Below are positions 1 to 6,009 of a stretch of 10,108 nucleotides of DNA, piece by piece (the stretch's first letter is position 1; each line of letters opens with the position of its first letter). This stretch comes from an uncultured Clostridia bacterium (lineage in GTDB: Bacteria > Bacillota > Clostridia > Peptostreptococcales > Acidaminobacteraceae): contig CAMFGQ010000046.1 in NCBI GenBank assembly GCA_945950065.1, positions 1 through 10,108 of the forward strand. The letters are read 5' to 3'. The notes beneath the pieces were generated by a model that was not told the DNA's origin, made no database searches, and was given only the letters and a program-made list of their open reading frames with translations. The position numbers were made by a program, and so were the translations under genes.

Positions 1-242
1 CGATAAAAATAATAGAAAACCACAAAACTTAAGGCCGTAAGGATGATTCCCATAAAAGAATATCCTGCCTGCATTCCGCTAATACCCAAATAAGCTAAGC
101 CACCTCCTACCCCTAGTAGAATCAGGACTATGAGCAAGATAAGAGGGTAGCGAATCAGTGGATGTACCCGTCTACTGATGCTGACTTCTACCACGCCCTG
201 AAGAATAATTTCACCGATGGCTTCGATTATAACCTCAAACAT
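1..242 (-). CDS. Small membrane protein of unknown function, 3' end cut by window edge
   Basis: The visible 80 residues begin at an ATG (242-240) with a good SD (AAGGTGA, about 3 bases before the ATG); an in-frame TGA just upstream rules out a longer start. The first 30 residues are amphipathic (MFEVIIEAIGEIILQG...), then comes RRVHPLIRYP, a hydrophobic stretch at about 33-53 rich in Leu, Ile, Val and Gly (LILLIVLILLGVGGG), a short loop (GISGMQAGYS), and a second hydrophobic stretch from about 63 to the window edge ending in aromatic residues (VVFYYFY). This looks like a two-helix integral membrane protein, with the Arg-containing segment before helix 1 probably cytoplasmic. I do not recognise the family. 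It lies 50 bases after the hydrolase gene with no terminator between them, so the two are probably co-transcribed. The coding call is firm; the function is unknown. Confidence 0.75.
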   Translation of the reverse strand, partial: MFEVIIEAIGEIILQGVVEVSISRRVHPLIRYPLILLIVLILLGVGGGLAYLGISGMQAGYSFMGIILTALSFVVFYYFY

Positions 243-292
243 GATTCACCTTGCCTTTCATGTATTCCATAGCTCATCATCCAAAACCTGCA

Positions 293-1234
293 TCAAAGGA
301 TGGGTTCAAGTTCTAATCTCTCGGGCAAAAAGAAGGATTGTCTTCCCAAAGTAGAATCAATGGCATCAAAGGACAAGGAAAAAATCCGTGTATTCTTTGA
401 GGTCCTCACGGTAAGGAGTGGAACTTGATTCTCATAGACACAGATGTAGCGCGTATAGCTATGATCAGGATTCCCTTTTAACTTCACAAATCCACGGGGC
501 ATTTTTAGCGCCTCAAGGATGGAATAGGCATTCTCCATGGCAGATTCCCTGCCCTTAGCCTCTACATGGGTCCGTGTCAGATAAAAGGCCTTAATAAAAC
601 GACTAATGGGATCATAGCCACCAGGCAAGTTCTTGGCAGCATTATAATCCTCTAACTTCTCCAGATCCATGAGCTTCTTCAGCCTTCTTTCATGGCTAGC
701 AAGACCAGGTGAGTTGGTCATCACATCATAGGGGTTCTCGATTGCTTCTAGGACGCCTTTATTGGGTTCAATCACAATGGACTTTCCCTTCTTATCCACA
801 AAATAATAATGAAAATCAGGACAGATCACGTCCTCACCCTTTGCGTTCTTTTTGGAGATATGTATGTTGGGCAGATCAGCCACCAGTTCATCCACATCCC
901 GATAGTTTGCTAAGGCATAATTAAAATAATAAAGGCTAGAAAGATTGACCTTCTTCTCAGGGTCCACTTCATCCCTATAGTTTCTAAACAAGGCAAAGGA
1001 ATTGGTGCATCCCATAAACCCATGTTCATTAACTCCATCTTTGAGTGGATCCCGATTCTCAAAGCAGAGCCCCATCATGGCGTACTTGCCAGAAAGGGGA
1101 TTACCATAGAGATCCTCCGCATACTCATAGCCAGCTGGCAAATAGAGCACGTTGTAGTGTAATGGATATTCATAATCCATATTTCTTCCAAGTACTTCCC
1201 CACCCTTATAGCGAAGGAGAATTGATGTACACAT
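293..1234 (-). CDS. Choloylglycine hydrolase / penicillin V acylase family (Ntn-type linear amide hydrolase)
   Basis: 313 residues, the usual length of bile salt hydrolases and penicillin V acylases (about 310-340). The protein begins Met-Cys, so removal of the initiator Met would expose Cys2, the N-terminal nucleophile of this family. The other catalytic and pocket residues of the clostridial enzyme have counterparts here: Arg17 and Asp20 (in GRNMDYEY), Asn78 (in GCTNSF), Asn174 (in VMTNSP) and Arg212 (in ISRFIK). The family motif DGVNEHGFMG is at 67-75. No signal peptide is seen, so it is probably cytoplasmic, hydrolysing amide bonds of conjugated bile salts, penicillin V-like compounds or N-acyl homoserine lactones; the sequence does not decide which. 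The start has a good SD (GAGGAAGG, 5 bases from ATG). It sits 34 bases after the putative metallopeptidase gene with no terminator between. Family assignment is sure; substrate is not. Confidence 0.93.
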   Translation of the reverse strand: MCTSILLRYKGGEVLGRNMDYEYPLHYNVLYLPAGYEYAEDLYGNPLSGKYAMMGLCFENRDPLKDGVNEHGFMGCTNSFALFRNYRDEVDPEKKVNLSSLYYFNYALANYRDVDELVADLPNIHISKKNAKGEDVICPDFHYYFVDKKGKSIVIEPNKGVLEAIENPYDVMTNSPGLASHERRLKKLMDLEKLEDYNAAKNLPGGYDPISRFIKAFYLTRTHVEAKGRESAMENAYSILEALKMPRGFVKLKGNPDHSYTRYICVYENQVPLLTVRTSKNTRIFSLSFDAIDSTLGRQSFFLPERLELEPIL

Positions 1235-1268
1235 GGTTACCTTCCTCTCATTTTATCTAATCCTCATC

Positions 1269-1736
1269 TTACCAGTGAATCCCTGGATGATGGAGTAGTT
1301 TCTCGCCCCACTGGTTGGCTTGTTTTTCAGGGAATTTGTCGGTATAGAAAACACCTTTATCATTGAATTCTTTCTGGTTCTTCCAATACACCTTGAACCA
1401 TCGATAGGAAAAATAACCCACAATAGGTAAAAACAAGGGTCCATAAAGCAAAGACTGCATCACATGACCATATTCGTGGGTGAGGAGATTCCTTTCATTC
1501 TTTTCGTCTCGGTTTGAGAGAAAGATAAACATACCCAGGGTAAAGGTCCCAAACTTGATCTTTTCTTTGCTGTGATCATAATCAATGACAAGGGACCAGT
1601 GGTAGGGGTAGATCTGCTTTTCTTTTATTTTCCCTAACAAGAATAGAGCTAGGAGATTTTGGGGGATGCCCCAGGTCCATTGAATCATATAAGAGAGTGT
1701 TCTTAAAAACCTACTGTTTTTCATCATGTTCACCAT
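1269..1736 (-). CDS. Uncharacterised small zincin-like protein with HEYGH motif
   Basis: 155 residues. A zinc-binding HExxH motif is clear (LLTHEYGHVMQS; His87, Glu88, His91) and is followed by YGPLFLPIVG. Near the C-terminus EKQANQWG (137-144) resembles the E-K-x-A-D motif that follows HEYGH in small uncharacterised bacterial zincins, so Glu137 is my candidate third ligand; this is inference from memory of the family. Hydrophobic segments at about 23-37 and 98-112 suggest membrane association, with the motif near the membrane. The start is uncertain: the ATG at 1736 has no SD, whereas the ATG at 1724 (Met5) has GGTGA five bases before it and may be the real start (151 residues). The gene begins immediately after the mutS-like terminator, so its promoter is unclear. 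It is probably co-transcribed with the hydrolase gene downstream. Substrate and role are unknown. Confidence 0.8.
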   Translation of the reverse strand: MVNMMKNSRFLRTLSYMIQWTWGIPQNLLALFLLGKIKEKQIYPYHWSLVIDYDHSKEKIKFGTFTLGMFIFLSNRDEKNERNLLTHEYGHVMQSLLYGPLFLPIVGYFSYRWFKVYWKNQKEFNDKGVFYTDKFPEKQANQWGEKLLHHPGIHW

Positions 1737-1741
1737 CTTTT

Positions 1742-1773
1742 AAAAAAGGTGCCGATGAAGAATCATCAACACC
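1742..1773 (-). terminator. Intrinsic terminator after the mutS-like gene
   Basis: On the minus strand GGTGTTGATGA pairs with TCATCGGCACC over 11 positions (two of them G-U), with loop TTCT, directly followed by six T residues. The hairpin covers 1773-1748 and the T-run 1747-1742. It lies 8 bases after the mutS-like stop codon and ends only 5 bases before the first possible start of the next gene. Confidence 0.85.
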
Positions 1774-1780
1774 TGCTTCT

Positions 1781-3433
1781 TTATTTCCACCTTCTGGTCT
1801 GAACGAACTGTTCAGCTCTAGACTGTGCCTCATCAATGATTTCATCTCCGAAGCCCATGATGTGAAGAAGGAGAATCGCGTTTCGTGTATCCGAAGGGCC
1901 TTCTAGGAGCTTATAGTCAAAGAGAATATCCTCTCCCTCATATACTTCCCTAAAGTGCACATTTTCATAGTCCTTGAGAAGTTCCGTAAGCTCAATGTCA
2001 TGGGTCGCTACAAAGATACAGCTCTCTCGTTTTCCAAGGACTTCCAACACCGATGCCGAAGATGCAATGCGTTCAATGGTATTGGTACCCCTGAGGATTT
2101 CATCGATAAAGCAGTAAGAGTAGTGATCCTTTGTCCTCTCCAAGATTCTTCGCAAACTCTTGATCTCTGTTACAAAGTAACTTTCTCCTTTTTCAATGCT
2201 ATCCCGTAGTGCCATACTACTAAAGAGTTCTCCAGGTGAGAGCCTGAACTCCTCGGCAAAGGCATAGCCTGTCACTTGGGAAAAGAGAACACTGAGGCCA
2301 ATGGCCTTCATAAAGGTTGACTTACCTGATGCATTACTCCCTGTGACCAGAAGCTTTGCATTGTTTGCTCTCGTGTAGGGAACGGCATCTTCTACCATGG
2401 GATGATAGAGATTGACAAAGCTCAGAGATCTTTCCTTTGTAAAGACAGCCTCTGAGAGGGAGTGGTTTTCACAGATGGCTTGCATAAACAGGGCGAGTTC
2501 CGCTTCGCCAACAAGTTTGATGAGCTGGGTTCCCGCTTCTTTTTCTTTTCTGAGAACACTTGCTACACGTGCAAACTTACGTAAACTGGATAAGAAGAAA
2601 ACCTTCTGCAACTCTAGGATCATAGAGAGCTCTGCACTTGCTCTGGAGCCGAGGTCAATTTTAGAGGTGCGCACAGAACGAAAGCGCTCAAGTACAGCTT
2701 TCAGTTCTTCTTTATACTCTTTTTGATCAGGACTTAGCTTTTTCTCTAGTCCCCGTGCCGCCTTTAAAAGAGATAAGAAATAATCGACACTGTGGAGGCG
2801 ATCTTTAATCTTCTCTGAACCAAAGTAAAACACGATGGAGTTTGTTAACAAGAGCAAGACAAAGAGAATCAGCCCTACAGATTTGAGTAGTGGCATGGTG
2901 ATTAGTGTCAGTAGCGTAGCCCCAACCAAGCCTTCCAGAATCCAGCGAGGAAACCTATAGTCTGTAGCATTATCTAGAAGAAAGGGTAGATTGGCACCTC
3001 CGCCTTCCCCCAGATGAAACAGTGTCTCAATCACAACATCTTGATCTTCCTGCATCATCTCTATGAGTTTTTTTCTTCTCTGTAGAACTTCTTTTCCCTC
3101 AAAATAATGGAGGGATTCATAGATATGCTGTGCCCCAAGACTGGAGTAAAAGCTCTGATTCTTTAAGAGAAAATCATCCATTTCAAGATCATTCCAGGTA
3201 ATCTGATCAACCTGATTCTCTTCTTTTCTCTTTTCTAGTGAGAATTCATAATTGAGTCTTAACTCATCCAAGTCAAAACGGCTCCAGCCTAAGCGACCAA
3301 AGTGTTGAACGAGATACTTTAGTCTCTTTTTTTCTCTCCATTTCCCAGAAAAGAGAAGGAATAAAAGGAGGGCTAAAAGTGCTCCTCCATAGAGATAAGC
3401 TGTTGTCAATGAGCCTGTAACTGGCGGGTTCAT
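1781..3433 (-). CDS. Membrane-anchored MutS-family ATPase (no mismatch-recognition domain)
   Basis: 550 residues. The N-terminus has a hydrophobic helix at about 12-29 followed by a basic stretch (KWREKKRLK), then a soluble region, then a hydrophobic pair at about 168-184 and 186-205. By the positive-inside rule the C-terminal half is cytoplasmic. Residues 207-340 resemble the helical core of MutS proteins. The ATPase domain is complete: HP motif (344-345), Walker A TGSNASGKST (364-373), the MutS motif SYFVTEIKSL (418-427), Walker B CFIDE (441-445), LRGTNTIER (447-455) and THD (477-479). The mismatch-recognition N-terminal domain of MutS1 is absent and no Smr nuclease domain is seen, so this is a MutS-like protein and not the mismatch repair MutS. 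It starts 11 bases after recR with a fair SD (AAAGGGA) and ends its operon. Its biological role is not known. Confidence 0.92.
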   Translation of the reverse strand: MNPPVTGSLTTAYLYGGALLALLLFLLFSGKWREKKRLKYLVQHFGRLGWSRFDLDELRLNYEFSLEKRKEENQVDQITWNDLEMDDFLLKNQSFYSSLGAQHIYESLHYFEGKEVLQRRKKLIEMMQEDQDVVIETLFHLGEGGGANLPFLLDNATDYRFPRWILEGLVGATLLTLITMPLLKSVGLILFVLLLLTNSIVFYFGSEKIKDRLHSVDYFLSLLKAARGLEKKLSPDQKEYKEELKAVLERFRSVRTSKIDLGSRASAELSMILELQKVFFLSSLRKFARVASVLRKEKEAGTQLIKLVGEAELALFMQAICENHSLSEAVFTKERSLSFVNLYHPMVEDAVPYTRANNAKLLVTGSNASGKSTFMKAIGLSVLFSQVTGYAFAEEFRLSPGELFSSMALRDSIEKGESYFVTEIKSLRRILERTKDHYSYCFIDEILRGTNTIERIASSASVLEVLGKRESCIFVATHDIELTELLKDYENVHFREVYEGEDILFDYKLLEGPSDTRNAILLLHIMGFGDEIIDEAQSRAEQFVQTRRWK

Positions 3434-3444
3434 ACTTTCCCTTT

Positions 3445-4041
3445 CTAAAGACTTTTTCTTCCTTCAATGGCCTTAAAGAGTGTCATCTCATCTGCAAACT
3501 CAAGATCTCCTCCAATAGGGACACCATGAGCAATACGGGTAATGCGTGGGACTTTTCCCTCTAAGAGTTTACTGAGATAGATGGCTGTACTCTCCCCTTC
3601 AAGGGTTGGTGAGTTAGCTAAAATCACCTCTTCAATGGGTTCTGCTTCAAGCCTTTCCACCAGATCTTCGATAAACAGATCCTTGGGACGAATCCCCTCA
3701 AGAGGTGAAATACGTCCATGAAGCACATGATATAGCCCCTTATACTCTCTGGTTCGCTCAATGGCCAAAAGATCTCTTGGTGTATCGACAACACAAAGAA
3801 GGCTTGTGTCTCTCCGATCACTCTGACAGATGCTGCATAATGCATGCTCTGAGAGATGATGACAGCGTTTACACAGGCCTAATTTATTTTTCATCTCCAC
3901 AATGGCTTTGGCAATCTCCATGGCTTCTTCTTTACGCATATCGATCATGCTAAAGGCCATCTTTGTGGCGGATTTTCTGCCCACTCCCGGCAGGCGGGCA
4001 AATTCTTCAATAAGCCGGGTTAAACTTTCAGGATAATCCAT
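3445..4041 (-). CDS. recR: Recombination mediator protein RecR
   Basis: 198 residues, the same length as Bacillus RecR. RecR works with RecF and RecO to load RecA on gapped DNA. Domains in order: a helix-hairpin-helix (FARLPGVGRKSA, 14-25), a four-cysteine zinc site (Cys57, Cys60, Cys69, Cys72), a Toprim domain (LLCVVDTPRDLLAIE, 81-95; ANSPTLEGE, 142-150) and the typical C-terminal segment AHGVPIGGDLEFADE (171-185). The start ATG overlaps the ybaB stop in TAATG (one shared base), and no good SD precedes it, so translation probably depends on reinitiation by ribosomes that finish ybaB. The order dnaX-ybaB-recR is conserved in many bacteria. All key residues are present and I see no defect. Confidence 0.97.
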   Translation of the reverse strand: MDYPESLTRLIEEFARLPGVGRKSATKMAFSMIDMRKEEAMEIAKAIVEMKNKLGLCKRCHHLSEHALCSICQSDRRDTSLLCVVDTPRDLLAIERTREYKGLYHVLHGRISPLEGIRPKDLFIEDLVERLEAEPIEEVILANSPTLEGESTAIYLSKLLEGKVPRITRIAHGVPIGGDLEFADEMTLFKAIEGRKSL

Positions 4042-4388
4042 TAGAGGCCCGGAATGTTCAGTCCACCCGTTACTTTTTCCATGCTGCTTGCGATGGCAGC
4101 TTCGGTTTTACGATAGACTTCATTGACGGCTGCAAGAATCAGATCTTCCAGCATATCCACATCATCAGGGTTCAGAAGATCTTCTTCAATCTTCACCTCT
4201 AGGAGTTCTTTTTTACCGTTCATGCGTACCTTGACAGCACCGCCACCTACGGATACATCAAACTCTTGCTTTTCTGCTTCTTCTTGAGCTTTAAGCATTT
4301 CCTCTTGCATTTTTTGGACTTGCTTCATCATGCCCTGCATATTCATGCCTCCACCCATTCCGGGGAAGCCACCACGTCGTTTTGCCAT
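4041..4388 (-). CDS. ybaB: YbaB/EbfC family nucleoid-associated protein
   Basis: 115 residues, close to the usual 100-110 with a Gly/Met-rich N-terminal tail (GGFPGMGGGMNMQGMMKQ). This is followed by a charged coiled-coil helix (KQVQKMQEEMLKAQEEAEKQ), the central sheet segment with VGGGAVKVRMNGKKE, the LLNPDDVDMLEDLI stretch and a C-terminal helix ending TGGLNIPGL. Family members form dimers that bind DNA and coat the nucleoid. The start has the best SD in the window (GGAGG, 5 bases from ATG). It begins 9 bases after dnaX and overlaps recR by one base, as expected for the dnaX-ybaB-recR operon. Confidence 0.96.
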   Translation of the reverse strand: MAKRRGGFPGMGGGMNMQGMMKQVQKMQEEMLKAQEEAEKQEFDVSVGGGAVKVRMNGKKELLEVKIEEDLLNPDDVDMLEDLILAAVNEVYRKTEAAIASSMEKVTGGLNIPGL

Positions 4389-4397
4389 GTTTACCTC

Positions 4398-5936
4398 CTA
4401 CTTTATTTCTAAGCGATCTGCTGCATCACCCATAAGGCGACGCAGTCTGTCTGCTGTGGTTTCAGTTGGTTCTTTTACCTCTTCAAGAGGCTCATTTTTC
4501 TTTTCTTCCCCTTCCAGGGAAGCAAAGATCTGCATTCGTTTTCCAAAGACCTTCTTGGTCATCTCGGCGAGGATATCCTGAGATTCCTTCTCCATAATGG
4601 TGTCGCGATGGAATTTGTATTCAGGGCGGAAAATCAGTCGAATGCTCTCCTCATCAATACAGTCTACTATACCCTCTAGGAGCAGGGCATAGACTTTCAT
4701 TTTTCGTTCTTTCTTGAGGTTTTCCAGTAACCTCTCCCAGTAAAGTTGGACATTGGCCAGCTCTACAGATTCCTTTGGAATCTCTTCCTCTACAATGCGC
4801 TGAATCTGGCGTTTCTCAACAACCTTCTTCACTTCTACCTTGGCTTGAATGGGTCGCTTAGTGGCAATCTGTACCATGGCCATTTCTAAGGTGAGACGAG
4901 GGAGATTACTCATCCGTAGATTACGGGAAGCTTCATCAAAGACTTTAATGGCCAAAAGAAGCTCCTCCTCTTTAAGATGGGAATAGGAATCTTTGTACTT
5001 CTCCATGGAGAATCCTAAATAGCTCACAAGACTTCTATCATCCATAAGACGGGCTAACAACAGACCCCGTAAGAAGGAAAGAATCTCGGTAAAGATCATG
5101 CTGATCTCTTTTCCTTCACTGAGAACTGTGCCTAAATGAAGCATTGCCCCATCTAAGTCACCCGAAAAAAGTCCATGAAGAAGCTCATGGGTACGGTCTC
5201 TTCCTAGAAGACCTAAGCTCTCCTGTACAGATTGTACTGTTAGATCCCCCCTTGCCATGGCGAAACTTTTTTCCATTAGACTAATGGCATCGCGAAGGGC
5301 TCCACCTGAATGCTCGGCTAAAAGTTCCAGGGCTGCTGTCTCATAGGCTACATCTTCCATCTCGCAGATTTTGGCAAGGCGCGCAACCATAGCATCACGC
5401 TGAATTCTTCTAAAGCTATAACGCATACAGCGAGAGAGAATGGTCTCGGGGATTTTGTGGAGTTCCGTGGTTGCCAGGATAAAGAGCACCGAAGGAGAAG
5501 GTTCTTCGAGAGTTTTTAACAGTGCATTGAAGGCACTGCTAGAGAGCATCTGCACCTCATCAATAATGTAGACCTTATACTTATTGGTGGCAGGCAAAAA
5601 ACGGGCATTCTCACGGAGTTCCCGAATATCATCTACACCATTGTTGCTAGCAGCGTCCATCTCTACCACATCAATGGAGCCACCATTTTGAAACATCAGG
5701 CAGCTTGTACAGCGTCCACAGGGGTTCCCTTCTTGTGGGTCAAGGCAGTTCACCGCTTTGGCGAGTACTTTTGCCATCGAGGTTTTACCCGTACCACGAA
5801 TGCCACTAAAAATGTAGCAGTGACCAAAGGTACCTGTTTTTACCTGATACTGAAGACTCTTTGTGATTTCTTCTTGTCCTGCAAAATCCAAAAAGTCTTG
5901 AGGTCTATATTTTCTATACAAAGCAAGATAGCTCAT
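4398..5936 (-). CDS. dnaX: DNA polymerase III subunit gamma/tau
   Basis: 512 residues. DnaX is the ATPase of the clamp loader that places the beta clamp on primed DNA. The AAA+ module is intact: Walker A GIRGTGKTS (45-53), a four-cysteine zinc site (Cys64, Cys73, Cys76, Cys79), Walker B VYIIDEVQM (122-130), sensor 1 LATTE (154-158), the SRC arginine finger (168-170) and sensor 2 GALRDAI (212-218). The collar domain follows (about 240-360), then a shorter charged C-terminal region rich in Glu and Lys, corresponding to the tau-specific part. I saw no AAAAAAG-type slippery run, so there is no sign that a shorter gamma form is made by programmed frameshifting. The start has a strong SD (GGGAGG, 4 bases from ATG). 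The gene heads the dnaX-ybaB-recR-mutS-like operon. Confidence 0.97.
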   Translation of the reverse strand: MSYLALYRKYRPQDFLDFAGQEEITKSLQYQVKTGTFGHCYIFSGIRGTGKTSMAKVLAKAVNCLDPQEGNPCGRCTSCLMFQNGGSIDVVEMDAASNNGVDDIRELRENARFLPATNKYKVYIIDEVQMLSSSAFNALLKTLEEPSPSVLFILATTELHKIPETILSRCMRYSFRRIQRDAMVARLAKICEMEDVAYETAALELLAEHSGGALRDAISLMEKSFAMARGDLTVQSVQESLGLLGRDRTHELLHGLFSGDLDGAMLHLGTVLSEGKEISMIFTEILSFLRGLLLARLMDDRSLVSYLGFSMEKYKDSYSHLKEEELLLAIKVFDEASRNLRMSNLPRLTLEMAMVQIATKRPIQAKVEVKKVVEKRQIQRIVEEEIPKESVELANVQLYWERLLENLKKERKMKVYALLLEGIVDCIDEESIRLIFRPEYKFHRDTIMEKESQDILAEMTKKVFGKRMQIFASLEGEEKKNEPLEEVKEPTETTADRLRRLMGDAADRLEIK

Positions 5937-5952
5937 CTTTCCTCCCGCGCTT

Positions 5953-5982
5953 AGAGAAAAGAGTCTGATGATTCAGACTCTT
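5953..5982 (-). terminator. Hairpin after murE: likely intrinsic terminator, also 5' leader hairpin of dnaX
   Basis: On the minus strand AAGAGTCTGA and TCAGACTCTT form a perfect 10-bp stem (5982-5973 with 5968-5959) around the loop ATCA. The stem is followed by TTCTCT, giving a moderate U-rich tail. It lies 27 bases after the murE stop and 22 bases before the dnaX start. The plus strand lacks a T-run after the stem, so the terminator acts in the minus direction. The tail is interrupted by C, so termination may be incomplete. Confidence 0.65.
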
Positions 5983-5992
5983 CTACTCAACT

Positions 5993-6001
5993 ATCATACC
6001 A
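5993..6001 (-). promoter_or_regulatory. Possible extended -10 promoter for dnaX
   Basis: TGGTATGAT reads as an extended -10 element (TGn plus TATGAT, five of six matches to TATAAT). No good -35 lies 16-18 bases upstream (TACAAT at 17 bases is poor), which is tolerated by extended -10 promoters. Transcription would begin near 5986, a few bases before the hairpin. This is a pattern match only. Confidence 0.4.
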
Positions 6002-6009
6002 CAAGGGGC

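Noticed and set aside
243..292. Micro-ORF (MEYMKGKVNHV) overlapping the start of the membrane protein
   Set aside because: Eleven codons with no SD; overlaps of this length occur by chance.
4398..5936. Programmed frameshift in dnaX giving a gamma form
   Set aside because: No A-AAA-AAG-type slippery heptamer was found in the part of the gene after the ATPase and collar domains.
5937..6009. SRP (4.5S/6S) RNA gene upstream of dnaX, as in Bacillus
   Set aside because: The spacer is only 73 bases and is filled by the hairpin and the dnaX SD; no SRP RNA core motif is visible.
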